Below are positions 34,020 to 41,895 of a stretch of 64,000 nt of DNA, one piece after another (within the stretch, counting starts at the first letter, position 1; the number at the start of each line of letters is the position of its first letter). The position numbers and the translations under genes are program-made. The stretch is taken from the NCBI RefSeq assembly GCF_000383615.1, contig NZ_KB911582.1, forward strand, positions 39,978 through 103,977, written 5' to 3'. The notes under the pieces were generated by a model. It worked only from the letters and a program-made list of their open reading frames with translations, did no database searches and had not been told where the DNA came from. Source of the DNA: Streptomyces canus 299MFChir4.1 (GTDB taxonomy: Bacteria > Actinomycetota > Actinomycetes > Streptomycetales > Streptomycetaceae).

Positions 34020-35699
34020 GTGCCGTGCGTGAATGGGAAGATGAGCGGACTCTCTCCTGTCACACCCGAGCCTGTCCCACCCATGCCTTTCGTCCAGGCA
34101 CACGACGGTGAACGCCTCAGCGGGGTGTACGGCGGCGGTCCGGCCGCGGCCACCGCCGTGCTGCTGCACGGCGCGGGCAACGGCAGCAAGGAGCGGTTGC
34201 TGCCGCTGCTCGACATGTTCCTGGCACACGGCATCCGCGCACTCGCCTTCGACTTCTCCGGGCATGGTGAAAGCTCCGGCGGTCTGCGGGAGTTGAGTCT
34301 GCGCCGCCGGTTCGAGCAGGCGGTCGCCGTGATCGACGCGCACGTCCCGGCGGACGGGCCGCTGGTGCTGGTCGGCTTCAGCATGAGCGGGCAGACGGCG
34401 GCGGACCTCGCCCGGCACTACGGCGAGCGGGTGGCGGCGCTGGGGCTGTGCGCGCCCGCCGTGTACGCGGGTGAGGCCTGGGACGTGCCGTTCGGGCGCG
34501 GCGACGGGGAGTTCAGCCAGATCATCCGTCGGCCGGACAGCTGGCGGCGGTCCCCTGCGCTCGACGTGCTGCGGGCGTACGAGGGGCGGGCGGTGCTCGC
34601 GGTACCGGGCACGGACGCGGTGATCCCGCCGGAGGTGACCGAGGCCGTGCAGGAGGCGCTGGCTTCCCGGTCCCAGTGCACGCGCCTCGACCTGCCGGAT
34701 GCCGACCATCAGTTGGGCCTACGGCTGCGTGATCACGCGGGCGAGCGGCGGGAGTTGGTGTCCGCGCTGCTGACCGGACTCGGCGACCGCGGGTGGACGG
34801 CGACGCGGGGCTGGGTGGCCAAGCAGCTCCCCGAGGGCCGTACGGTCGTCGACTCGGGCTGCCTGTCGGGAGGTTGGAGCTCCCAGATGCGCCGGCTCAC
34901 CCTCGACGACGGCACCGAGCTGGTCCTGCGGTCGTTCGTGAAGCCGTTCTTCCGGCGGCACGCCCCCGGTCTGCTGAACCGCGAGGCCGCGGTCCTTGCA
35001 CTGCTCGGCGACGCCGGAGGTGTTCCGGCCCCCGCGCCCGTCGCCGTGGACGCGACGGCCGAACACTGCGACCATCCCTCGCTGTTGATGTCCCGGCTGC
35101 CGGGGCGGATCCGGGTCGACGAGGAGGATCTCGAACAGCGGCTGGACCTGCTGGCGGCCCAACTCGTGCGGATCCACCGGGTCGTTCCCGAGGAGCGGCC
35201 GCGCAGCTATCAGGCGTGGACCTGGCCGGAGAAGGTGCGAGGCGTGCGGGGCCCGCTGTGGGAACGGGCCGTGGACGTGATCCGCCGCGACCCGCCCCCG
35301 TACGAGGGCCGCTTCCTGCACCGGGACTTCCACCCCGGGAACGTGCTGTTCACGGGGGCGGGAGCCGAGCTGCGGATCAGCGGGGTGGTCGACTGGGTGG
35401 AGACCTCCTGGGGACCCGCCGACCTCGACGTCGCCCACTGTTCGACGGCCCTGGCCCTGCTCCACGGCCCCGAACACGGCCTCTCCTTCCGGCAGCGGTA
35501 CGAGGCGCACGGTGGACACCGGCTCGCCGACGGACGGGACCACTTGTACTGGCGGCTCCTCGACGCCCTCGCCTACTGCCCCGACGCGGCGAAGTTCGCC
35601 GGGCCGTGGCGCGAACTCGGACGCCCCGATCTGACACCGGAGGTGCTGGCCGGACGGCTGGAGACCTATGTGCGGGAGTTGGTGGAGCGGTACGGGTGA
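34020..35699 (+). CDS. Alpha/beta hydrolase fused to an aminoglycoside-phosphotransferase-like kinase
   Basis: A 559-residue two-domain protein. Residues about 28-245 form an alpha/beta hydrolase: LLHGAGNGSKERLLPLLD, AFDFSGHGESSG, the nucleophile Ser123 in GFSMSGQ and ADHQLG as likely histidine. Residues about 265-559 form an APH/choline-kinase-like domain: TELVLRSFVKPFF, LNREAAVLALLGDAGGVPAP, the catalytic loop HRDFHPGN (434-441, Asp436) and metal-binding Asp458 in VVDWVETSWGP. The frame is open throughout and all motifs are intact. GTG at 34020 was chosen for its GGAGGG 5 bases upstream. Substrates are unknown. The fusion suggests sequential or opposing action on one small molecule, perhaps resistance or salvage. 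Confidence 0.82.
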   Translation: MPCVNGKMSGLSPVTPEPVPPMPFVQAHDGERLSGVYGGGPAAATAVLLHGAGNGSKERLLPLLDMFLAHGIRALAFDFSGHGESSGGLRELSLRRRFEQAVAVIDAHVPADGPLVLVGFSMSGQTAADLARHYGERVAALGLCAPAVYAGEAWDVPFGRGDGEFSQIIRRPDSWRRSPALDVLRAYEGRAVLAVPGTDAVIPPEVTEAVQEALASRSQCTRLDLPDADHQLGLRLRDHAGERRELVSALLTGLGDRGWTATRGWVAKQLPEGRTVVDSGCLSGGWSSQMRRLTLDDGTELVLRSFVKPFFRRHAPGLLNREAAVLALLGDAGGVPAPAPVAVDATAEHCDHPSLLMSRLPGRIRVDEEDLEQRLDLLAAQLVRIHRVVPEERPRSYQAWTWPEKVRGVRGPLWERAVDVIRRDPPPYEGRFLHRDFHPGNVLFTGAGAELRISGVVDWVETSWGPADLDVAHCSTALALLHGPEHGLSFRQRYEAHGGHRLADGRDHLYWRLLDALAYCPDAAKFAGPWRELGRPDLTPEVLAGRLETYVRELVERYG

Positions 35700-35759
35700 C
35701 GTGAGCCGACGGGGCGGACACGGTTGGGCGCGCGGGTCGGTGCCGCCGCTCGCGGGCCG

Positions 35760-37100
35760 TCACTCGCCCGGGGCCGCCCTGACGACGCCTGCCGCGATGG
35801 CGGCGCACAGGGCCGCGTGGTCGGACGTGGTGCGGGCCGCGTAGGCGAGGGCGAAGTCGGCGATCGCCTGGTCGAAGGTGTCGGCGCCGCCCAGGTACGC
35901 GGCGATGGCGATGCGGTCTCCGGAGCGGGCGTGGGCGCGGGCCAGGGTGGTGCCGCACAGGCGGGCGTAGGCCCTGAGGTCGGCCGGGGGCATGCCGGCG
36001 ACGTCCGCGGACCCCTTCGTGTCACGCAGTCGGCGCCAGTAGAAGGCCCGCCCCTGCGGTCCGCTCATCCAGCCCAGGAAGATGTCGCTCCTCGCCTGGA
36101 GCAGGCGCTGGCCCACGACCACACGGCGGCCGGGATGGACGTAGGGGCCGTTCGGCAGATGTTCCTCCAGTACGGACGTCCGCGCCTCCTTGAGCTGCAG
36201 GAACAGCGGGTCGTCGAGGTCCCGTCCGGCCAGCAGCACGATGAAGCAGCGCATGCCGACGCTTCCGACGCCGACGACCTTGCGGGCCGCGTCGACGAAG
36301 CGGTAGCGGTCCAGGAGCAGCCGGCGTTCGTCGGAGAGCGTGGAGCGGTAGTCGCTGAAGATCTTGCGCAGGCCGGCCATGTCGGGGCCGCCGGCCGGTT
36401 CGAGGAGCGGCGGGTCGTGGATGATGCGGCGGCGGCCGTCGACGACCTCCGTGAGCTTGCCGAGGGCCTGGAGGCTGGTGCGGCGGCGGGCGCGGGTGAG
36501 GCTGGAGTCCACGCGCCGGCGGTGGTGGCCGGAACGGACGAACGGCAGCAGGCTGTCGGCGTCGACGTCCGAGTACCACACCTCCAGCTCGCCCATGCGG
36601 GCCAGTCGGCGCATGGCCGTGCGGTACGCGGTGACCGCCTCCCCCGCCGCCCGGTGGGCCTTGTCCTCGCTGTGCCCGTTCTCGCGGGCGGCCACGGCGA
36701 CGCTCGCGGCGAGCCGTTTGACGTCCCACTCGAAGGGGCCGGGGAAGGTCTCGTCGAAGTCGTTGAGGTCGAAGAGGAGGGAGCGCTCCGGGGAGGCGTA
36801 CAGACCGAAGTTGAGCAGATGGGCGTCTCCGCAGAGCTGCACGGTGAGGCCGGTGTGGGGCTGGGCGGCGAGGTCGGCGGCCATCACGGCGGCCGCGCCG
36901 CGCAGGAAGGAGAAGGGGGAGGAGGACATCCTGCCGTACCGGATCGGCAGCAGTTCCGTGAGGCGGTCGCGGCCTTGTCGTTCCAGTACGGCGACGGGGT
37001 CGGGGCGGTCGGCGGAGGGGATCCAGCCGGCGTGGGCGGAGCGGGGGACGCGTTTGCGGGCCGCGCGACCGCGGTCCTGTGGAGTGCCGGGGATGCTCAT
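35760..37100 (-). CDS. DUF2252 family protein
   Basis: A 446-residue DUF2252 protein with the conserved segments RYGRMSSSPFSFLRGAAAVMA, VQLCGDAHLLNFG, FDLNDFDETFPGPFEWDVKRLAAS and RKVVGVGSVGMRCF. A late HARSGDRIAIAAYLG closes the domain. The GDAHLLNFG and FDLNDFDE pair resembles the catalytic loop and metal-binding motif of protein-kinase-like phosphotransferases. The family may therefore phosphorylate a small molecule, although no substrate is known to me. ATG at 37100 (MSIPGTPQDRG) is the likely start. The upstream extension is Arg/Gly-rich and not family-like, and no clear ribosome binding site is seen. Confidence 0.82.
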   Translation of the reverse strand: MSIPGTPQDRGRAARKRVPRSAHAGWIPSADRPDPVAVLERQGRDRLTELLPIRYGRMSSSPFSFLRGAAAVMAADLAAQPHTGLTVQLCGDAHLLNFGLYASPERSLLFDLNDFDETFPGPFEWDVKRLAASVAVAARENGHSEDKAHRAAGEAVTAYRTAMRRLARMGELEVWYSDVDADSLLPFVRSGHHRRRVDSSLTRARRRTSLQALGKLTEVVDGRRRIIHDPPLLEPAGGPDMAGLRKIFSDYRSTLSDERRLLLDRYRFVDAARKVVGVGSVGMRCFIVLLAGRDLDDPLFLQLKEARTSVLEEHLPNGPYVHPGRRVVVGQRLLQARSDIFLGWMSGPQGRAFYWRRLRDTKGSADVAGMPPADLRAYARLCGTTLARAHARSGDRIAIAAYLGGADTFDQAIADFALAYAARTTSDHAALCAAIAAGVVRAAPGE

Positions 37101-37356
37101 GGGCCGTGTCTCTGCGTCACGCTCGCCTCCTGGTCGCCGGTGTCCTTCACCTCCTCCTCGCAGTGAAGGGCTGGAGGGGGATGGTGCGCATGCCGGATAC
37201 GGCAATCGGGTGACCCGCGCTCCGTTGGATGTGCGGCGATGTGCCGTCCGGACATGCGGCCATGTGCCGTCGTTCGTCTGCGGCCGTCGTGGCTGGTCGC
37301 GCCGTCCCGGTGCTCCTGTCGGGCGCGTTGTCAGTGGCCTGCGTCAAGATGGGCCC

Positions 37357-38550
37357 ATGGGTGACGGGGAGCGGTACATCGGGGTGGAGGAGCGGCGGGC
37401 TCGGCTGGCGCTGCGCCATCAGCTGGCGGGCGGCGCCCGCGTGGGGAGTCCCGAGGAGGTGGCCGACGCGCTGGTCGCGCTGCACGGGTCCGACCCGGCG
37501 ACCGTGTACCTGGCGGTCGGCGCGCGGCTCGTGGATCCGGCGCGGACCGTCGCCGAGACCGAGCGGGCGTTGTACGAGGACCGGTCCCTGGTGCGGATGC
37601 ACGGCATGCGGCACACCGTGTTCGCGTTCCCGACCGAGCTCACCGCGGTCGTGCACGCCTCGACCGGTCTCACGGTCGCCGCACGGGAACGGGCCGCGCT
37701 CATCAAGGACATGGCGAAGGCGGGTGCCCCGGACGCGGTCTGGCTGAAGGAGGTCGAGGAGTCGGCGCTGGCCGCGCTCGCCCGGCGCGGGCAGGCGACG
37801 GCGTCGGAGCTCACCGAGGACGAGCCGCGGCTGCGGGAGCAGTTCGTGTACGCGGCAGGGAAGAGCTACGAGGGCGTCCACACCGTCGTGAGCCGTCTGC
37901 TGAGAGTGCTCGGGGTGGAGGGCAAGGTGGTGCGCGGGCGGCCGCTCGGCACCTGGATGTCCTCGCAGTTCCGCTGGGCGGTGGCGCCGCCGCATCCCGA
38001 GCTCGATGCGGCCGGGGCCCAGGCGGAGTTGCTGCGGCGCTGGCTCGCGGTGTGCGGCCCGGCCACGGAGGCGGACCTGAAGTGGTGGACGGGCTGGAAG
38101 GTGACGGAGGTGCGCCGCGCTCTCACGGCGATCCGTGCGGTGCCGGTGACCGTCGACGAGGGCCCGGCCCACGTCGTGGACGGTGACGACGGTCCGGTCG
38201 CGGAGCCCGTGGAGCCCTGGGCCGCACTGCTTCCCGGACTCGATCCGACGGCGATGGGCTGGCAGCAGCGGGACTGGTATCTGGCGCCCGCCCTGCGGCC
38301 CGCCCTGTTCGACCGCAGCGGCAACGTGGGGCCGACGGTGTGGTGGAACGGCCGGGTGGTGGGCGGTTGGGGTCAGCGGCCCGACGGGGAGATCGTCTGG
38401 CGGTTGCTGGACACCGAGGGCGTGGGGCGCGAGGCGGAGGCGGCCATCGCGGTGGAGGCCACCCGGTTGCGGGAGTGGGTGGGGGCGACTCGGGTGCGGC
38501 CCCGGTTCCGGACCCCGCTGGAGAAGGAACTGGCCGAACCCGCGGGCTGA
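37357..38550 (+). CDS. Winged-helix DNA-binding domain protein (HTH_42 / DUF1006 type)
   Basis: A 397-residue protein of the family with homology to E. coli YcaQ-like winged-helix proteins. Visible segments include ALVALHGSDPATVYLAVGAR, a charged region RMHGMRHTVFAFP, GKVVRGRPLGTWMSSQFRW, ADLKWWTGWKVTEVR and PRFRTPLEKEL. YcaQ-type members are DNA glycosylases that unhook interstrand crosslinks, and Streptomyces relatives such as AlkX/AZL protect producers from DNA-alkylating antibiotics. The catalytic QxQ/QxD motif of those enzymes is not obvious here, so glycosylase activity is uncertain. ATG at 37357 lacks a ribosome binding site; CAAGAT six bases upstream could be a leaderless -10. Confidence 0.75.
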   Translation: MGDGERYIGVEERRARLALRHQLAGGARVGSPEEVADALVALHGSDPATVYLAVGARLVDPARTVAETERALYEDRSLVRMHGMRHTVFAFPTELTAVVHASTGLTVAARERAALIKDMAKAGAPDAVWLKEVEESALAALARRGQATASELTEDEPRLREQFVYAAGKSYEGVHTVVSRLLRVLGVEGKVVRGRPLGTWMSSQFRWAVAPPHPELDAAGAQAELLRRWLAVCGPATEADLKWWTGWKVTEVRRALTAIRAVPVTVDEGPAHVVDGDDGPVAEPVEPWAALLPGLDPTAMGWQQRDWYLAPALRPALFDRSGNVGPTVWWNGRVVGGWGQRPDGEIVWRLLDTEGVGREAEAAIAVEATRLREWVGATRVRPRFRTPLEKELAEPAG

Positions 38551-38556
38551 CCGGAA

Positions 38557-38591
38557 CGCCGGGCGCCCGTGGAACAGGAGGGCACCCGGCG
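38557..38591. terminator. Bidirectional hairpin terminator
   Basis: CGCCGGGCGCCC (38557-38568) pairs with GGGCACCCGGCG (38580-38591) with one wobble across an 11-base loop. It lies between convergent stops at 38550 and 38599. Confidence 0.72.
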
Positions 38592-38598
38592 CCACGGC

Positions 38599-38913
38599 CT
38601 ACCGCGAGTAGCGCATCAGCGCCCGCACCATGTGGCACGTCGTGTCCGACGGTGGGTGGACGCCGATCATCTCCGCCGCGTCCCGGATCGTCTCGTTGCG
38701 GGCCTGGTTCGGCACGTAGACGCCGGAGTCGAGCAGGGCGATCGCGAGCCGCATCGCCTTGAGGCGGCGGTTGTGGGTGACATACCACTCGCGGGGACGG
38801 CCCGGCGGCAACGGGCGCTTCTCCACGGGGGTGTACGGCAGGTCGAGCAGCACGGGGTGCTTCGCGGTGGACTGGGTCGGGAACGGCTTCGGCTTCAGTG
38901 CGGCAGCGGGCAC
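38599..38913 (-). CDS. Small conserved cytosolic protein
   Basis: A 104-residue basic protein: a Pro/Lys-rich start (VPAAALKPKPFPTQS), LDLPYTPVEKRPLPPGRPREWYVTHNRRLKA, then a helical part LAIALLDSGVYVPNQ and RDAAEMIGVHPPSDTTCHMVRALM. I do not recognise the family, though the ending resembles helical DNA-binding scaffolds. The start is GTG at 38913, because AGGAGG abuts the ATG two codons earlier and is six bases from the GTG. A TAGAAT -10 lies at 38981-38986 (minus strand), giving a leader of about 60 bases. Confidence 0.68.
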   Translation of the reverse strand: MPAAALKPKPFPTQSTAKHPVLLDLPYTPVEKRPLPPGRPREWYVTHNRRLKAMRLAIALLDSGVYVPNQARNETIRDAAEMIGVHPPSDTTCHMVRALMRYSR

Positions 38914-38980
38914 AGGCATCCTCCTGTCGCGGTAAGGACGACGGCCGGGGAGTCCGGCGACGCCCTCGAACACTGGTTTT

Positions 38981-38986
38981 ATTCTA
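38981..38986 (-). promoter_or_regulatory. -10 box of the small gene
   Basis: On the minus strand TAGAAT fits TANNNT well in an AT-rich patch. A short AAAGCCC-N10-GGGCTTT hairpin (39003-39026) lies just upstream, between the two divergent genes. Confidence 0.45.
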
Positions 38987-39065
38987 CCGCCCGCCACTGA
39001 CAAAAGCCCCTGGCCACAAGGGCTTTCGGGGGTGCTGTGACGCAGGTGGACAACGGGTTTTCGCG

Positions 39066-39071
39066 TACCGT
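39066..39071 (+). promoter_or_regulatory. -10 box of the leaderless ArsC-like gene
   Basis: TACCGT stands seven bases before the ATG at 39079 with no Shine-Dalgarno. Confidence 0.5.
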
Positions 39072-39078
39072 GAGTGCC

Positions 39079-39441
39079 ATGGAGATCTGGATCAATCCGG
39101 CCTGTTCGAAGTGCCGCAGCGCGATCAGCCTGCTCGACGCGGAGGGGGCCGAGTACACCGTCCGCCGCTATCTGGAGGACGTCCCGAGCGAGGACGAGAT
39201 CCGCGGGGTGCTCGACCGGCTCGGCCTCGAACCGTGGGACATCACCCGCACCCAGGAGGCCGCCGCCAAGGAGCTCGGCCTCAAGGACTGGGCCCGGGAC
39301 GACAGTTCGCGCGACCGCTGGATCGCCGCGCTCGCCGCGCACCCCAAGCTCATCCAGCGTCCGATCATCACGGCGGACGACGGCTCGGCGGTGGTCGCCC
39401 GTACCGATGACGCCGTCCAGGACGCTCTGTCCAGGAAGTAG
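39079..39441 (+). CDS. ArsC/Spx-family arsenate-reductase-like protein
   Basis: A 120-residue thioredoxin-fold protein of the E. coli ArsC family. It has the N-terminal PACSKCRS with reactive Cys9 and Cys12, and an Arg at position 94 in QRPII, the place of the arsenate-binding Arg94 of plasmid ArsC. It should reduce arsenate with glutathione-type or mycothiol partners, or act on another oxidised substrate. No arsenite efflux or ars regulator gene is nearby, so this is probably a housekeeping paralogue. The start is ATG at 39079 with a leaderless promoter. Confidence 0.87.
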   Translation: MEIWINPACSKCRSAISLLDAEGAEYTVRRYLEDVPSEDEIRGVLDRLGLEPWDITRTQEAAAKELGLKDWARDDSSRDRWIAALAAHPKLIQRPIITADDGSAVVARTDDAVQDALSRK

Positions 39442-39547
39442 CCGGATGTGACGCAGGTTACGTCACCCGCCTCCTGCGACCACTGAGTAACTTCGTTCGG
39501 TATCTCGTACATAGCGGCGTACGCTCCCCAACTCTCAGGAGTCGCGA

Positions 39548-40213
39548 ATGTCGCGCAGGAGAACGCTCGGTACGAAGAAGAAGATCGCGCTGCTGGTGAG
39601 CGCGGCGGCGGTCGCGGGTGGTGGGGCCTTCGCGATGGCCAGCACCTCGAACGCCGCGACTCCGCAGACGGCGGCGGAGTCGACGGTCTGCCAGGGTCTC
39701 GCCACCGCGCTCGGCAACAACCAGCGCTTCATCGAGGGGCAACGGGCCCAACCCGACGCGCAGTCGGCGGCCCGGATCGCCAACCGGGAAGCGGTGATCG
39801 CGCAGATCAGGGTGCAGCAGAAGGCGTCCGGTTGTGTGGTCGGGGAGTCGGCTCAGGGCTCCCAGGCCGCCGCGGGACAGCCCTCGCAAGCCGCGCCCCC
39901 GTCAGCGCCCGCCGCCTCCCAGACCCCCTCGACCGGGAACGCCGCCCCCGGGAACGCCGCCTCCGGGCAGCAGGTGTGCAAGGGCTCGACCGTCACGCTG
40001 TCCGGTGAGGCCGGTGCGCCCGCCGCGTCCAGCAACCAGTTCCCGGCCGGTACGACGCTGAAGGTCACCAACCTGGACAACAACAAGTCCACGACGGTGA
40101 AGGTGACTTCGGTCTCCGGCAGCTGTGCGCTGCTCAACAACGCGGCCTTCGAACAGGTACGGGAGCCCGGCAAGTTCCTCATCCGCCGGGCCGTGATCGA
40201 GAAGGTGGGGTGA
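39548..40213 (+). CDS. Secreted protein with RlpA-like C-terminal domain
   Basis: A 221-residue secreted protein. A Tat-like or Sec signal (SRRRTLGTKKK then a hydrophobic core to about residue 35) leads to a helical part with paired Cys (AESTVCQGLATAL to QKASGCVV). A Pro/Ala/Ser linker (about 100-140) follows. The last 75 residues resemble the double-psi beta-barrel of RlpA/expansin proteins: GTTLKVTNLDNNKSTTVKV, then NNAAFEQVREPGKFLIRR. The catalytic Asp/His of lytic RlpA is not obvious, so it may bind rather than cut cell-wall glycan. ATG at 39548 has AGGAG upstream. The DUF1996 protein at 47 kb has a similar helical, Cys-containing N-terminal layout. Confidence 0.78.
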   Translation: MSRRRTLGTKKKIALLVSAAAVAGGGAFAMASTSNAATPQTAAESTVCQGLATALGNNQRFIEGQRAQPDAQSAARIANREAVIAQIRVQQKASGCVVGESAQGSQAAAGQPSQAAPPSAPAASQTPSTGNAAPGNAASGQQVCKGSTVTLSGEAGAPAASSNQFPAGTTLKVTNLDNNKSTTVKVTSVSGSCALLNNAAFEQVREPGKFLIRRAVIEKVG

Positions 40214-40215
40214 GG

Positions 40216-41106
40216 TCATTCGGAGCGTTCCGCTAGGAACTCGCTGAGGCGGTGGGCGAGTTCGGGAGGTGCGGACTGCGGCAGCGCATGGTGGGAGACA
40301 CCGGGGACCACGTCGATCTCCGCCCGCGGCAGCAGTCCGCCCGCCCGGACCGCCACCTCGTAGGCGTCATGGGTCCTGCTGTTCGCGGCCACGAGCAGCA
40401 GGACCGGCGTTTTCAGGGCGCGCAGTGCGTCCGGGGCGGGGCGCGGGCCGGTGACCGGCCGGGCGGCGGGGAAGCCGGCGGCGGCCTCCTGGAGGCGGAG
40501 CCAGTCGGGATCCAGGCGGGCTCCACCCGTCTCGTCCGCCGGGGCGGCTCCCCCGGTCTCCCACTCCAGGAACGCGCGCACGCGGGCCGGCGTGGGGCGC
40601 AGCAGCATCGGCAGGGCGTGCAGCAGATACGCCGCCTTGAACCCGGCGAAGCACTGGGTCGGGTCCAGGAGGAACAGGCGGCGAATCCGGTCGGGGGCGC
40701 GCAGGGCGTAGTGCAGGGCGATCCAGGCGCCGTAGGAGTGCCCGCCGAAGTCGGCCCGGGTGACGCCGAGTCCGTCGAGGAGGGCGTCCAGCCAGGCGGC
40801 CAGGTCGGCGACCGTACGGGGGTGACGGCCGGCGGCCGGTGCGCTGCGGCCCGGGGCGCCGACCAGGTCGACGGCGAGGATGCGGCGGGTGCGGACGAGG
40901 GGCGCGGCCTGGGCGTACCAGGACGCGGAGGTCGCTCCCCCGCCGCCGGGCAGCAGGACGAGTGGGGGCGCGTCGGCCGGGCCGCACGCGGTGACGTACG
41001 TCGCGCCGAACGCGGTGGGCACCTGGATTGCCTCCCGGCCGGCGGGCCACTTGGTCAGCACCCTGTCGTAGGCGGCTTCGAACGCGTCGCCGTCGTATCG
41101 GCCCAT
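40216..41106 (-). CDS. Alpha/beta hydrolase
   Basis: A 296-residue serine hydrolase with LLPGGGGATSASWYAQ (oxyanion region), LAVDLVGAPGRSAP, the nucleophile in GGHSYGAW, an acid residue in the HDAYEVA or ANSRTHD region and a His in VSHHALPQSAP. The substrate is unknown. ATG at 41106 follows GGGAGG. It is divergent from a MarR-family gene across two copies of a TATCTCG-type operator (41122-41156), so the hydrolase is probably repressed by that MarR protein and induced by a small aromatic or phenolic ligand. Confidence 0.85.
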   Translation of the reverse strand: MGRYDGDAFEAAYDRVLTKWPAGREAIQVPTAFGATYVTACGPADAPPLVLLPGGGGATSASWYAQAAPLVRTRRILAVDLVGAPGRSAPAAGRHPRTVADLAAWLDALLDGLGVTRADFGGHSYGAWIALHYALRAPDRIRRLFLLDPTQCFAGFKAAYLLHALPMLLRPTPARVRAFLEWETGGAAPADETGGARLDPDWLRLQEAAAGFPAARPVTGPRPAPDALRALKTPVLLLVAANSRTHDAYEVAVRAGGLLPRAEIDVVPGVSHHALPQSAPPELAHRLSEFLAERSE

Positions 41107-41121
41107 CGATCCCTCCCGTAT

Positions 41122-41156
41122 TATCTCGTCCAGCGAGATACTCGATGAGCGAGATA
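41122..41156. promoter_or_regulatory. Double palindromic operator of the hydrolase-marR divergon
   Basis: TATCTCG-N5-CGAGATA (41122-41140) is followed by a second, imperfect copy whose right arm AGCGAGATA (41148-41156) repeats 41132-41140 sixteen bases later. Both lie between the divergent starts, as expected for an autoregulating MarR protein. Confidence 0.72.
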
Positions 41157-41173
41157 GTAGTGGGAGGTTGCAC

Positions 41174-41623
41174 ATGCCGTCCCAGGGACCCGAGAGGGAG
41201 ATCGTCCATCTGCTGCGTGCGGTGACCGTCGAACTCGGCCTGCACAGCGCCCGGTTCGCGCAGCGCAACGCCATGCACCCGACGGACGTACGCGCCTTGA
41301 TCGCCCTCATGGACGCCTCCCGCGCGGGCGAGGAGATGACGGCGGGACGGCTCGGCGCGGAGCTCGGGCTCAACTCGGCCGGGACGACCTCGCTGATCGA
41401 CCGGCTGGAGCGGGCCGGTCATGTGCGGCGGGTGCGGGGGCGGGAGGACCGGCGCAAGGTGGTCGTCGAGGTGGACGAACGCGCGGTGGAACTGGGCCAG
41501 GCCTTCTTCGGCCCGCTGATCGGGCGGGCGGTGGAACTGCTCCAGGCGTACGACGAGGGGGAACGGGCGGCGATCCGGGGGTTCCTGACGGGGGTGCGGG
41601 AGGCGGCGGCCGAGGGAACCTGA
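41174..41623 (+). CDS. MarR-family transcription regulator
   Basis: A 149-residue winged-helix dimeric regulator. The helix-turn-helix and wing are visible in MTAGRLGAELGLNSAGTTSLIDRLERAGHVRR (recognition helix near 67-80; wing RGREDRRKVVVEV). Long terminal helices form the dimer. ATG at 41174 follows GGGAGG with a 6-base gap. It is divergent from the alpha/beta hydrolase, with operator palindromes between them (41122-41156). Its ligand is unknown. Confidence 0.9.
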   Translation: MPSQGPEREIVHLLRAVTVELGLHSARFAQRNAMHPTDVRALIALMDASRAGEEMTAGRLGAELGLNSAGTTSLIDRLERAGHVRRVRGREDRRKVVVEVDERAVELGQAFFGPLIGRAVELLQAYDEGERAAIRGFLTGVREAAAEGT

Positions 41624-41636
41624 CCTCTCGCCACCG

Positions 41637-41895
41637 GGCCCCCACCCGGGACCCGCATCTCAGCCGCGCTCTCCAGCCGCGAGCGCCTTCGCCTCCGTCT
41701 CCTCGTCGACGCCCAGCACCGGGCGGTCCGGGCACTGCACCGCCAACCCAGGAAGCGGCGGCCCAGGGCACCCCACCCCCCACCACCCCCCACCACCCGG
41801 CCCCCACCCGGGACCCGCATCTCAGCCGCGCTCTCCAGCCGCGAGCGCCTTCGCCTCCGTCTCCTCGTCGACGCCCAGCACCGGGCGGTCCGGGC
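41637..41895 (+). repeat. 97-base direct duplication of an epimerase 3' end
   Basis: Bases 41637-41733 are identical to 41799-41895 (offset 162). The right copy holds the last 24 codons and stop of the epimerase. The left copy is a non-coding remnant containing the same stop, separated by 65 bases that include a CCACC-rich tract. Confidence 0.85.

Noticed and set aside
34020..35699. Splitting the hydrolase-kinase gene into two genes
   Set aside because: No stop codon, ribosome binding site or start appears at the domain border, and the frame is continuous.
37001..37205. A longer start for the DUF2252 protein at 37205
   Set aside because: The extension is Arg/Gly-rich and has no family similarity; MSIPG at 37100 is more likely.
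39079..39441. An arsenic-resistance island
   Set aside because: Only one ArsC-like gene is present, with no arsR, efflux pump or mobile element.
41419..41820. A 133-codon minus-strand ORF over the duplicated 3' end
   Set aside because: It is formed by the duplication remnant and the antisense of marR, without a ribosome binding site or family motifs.
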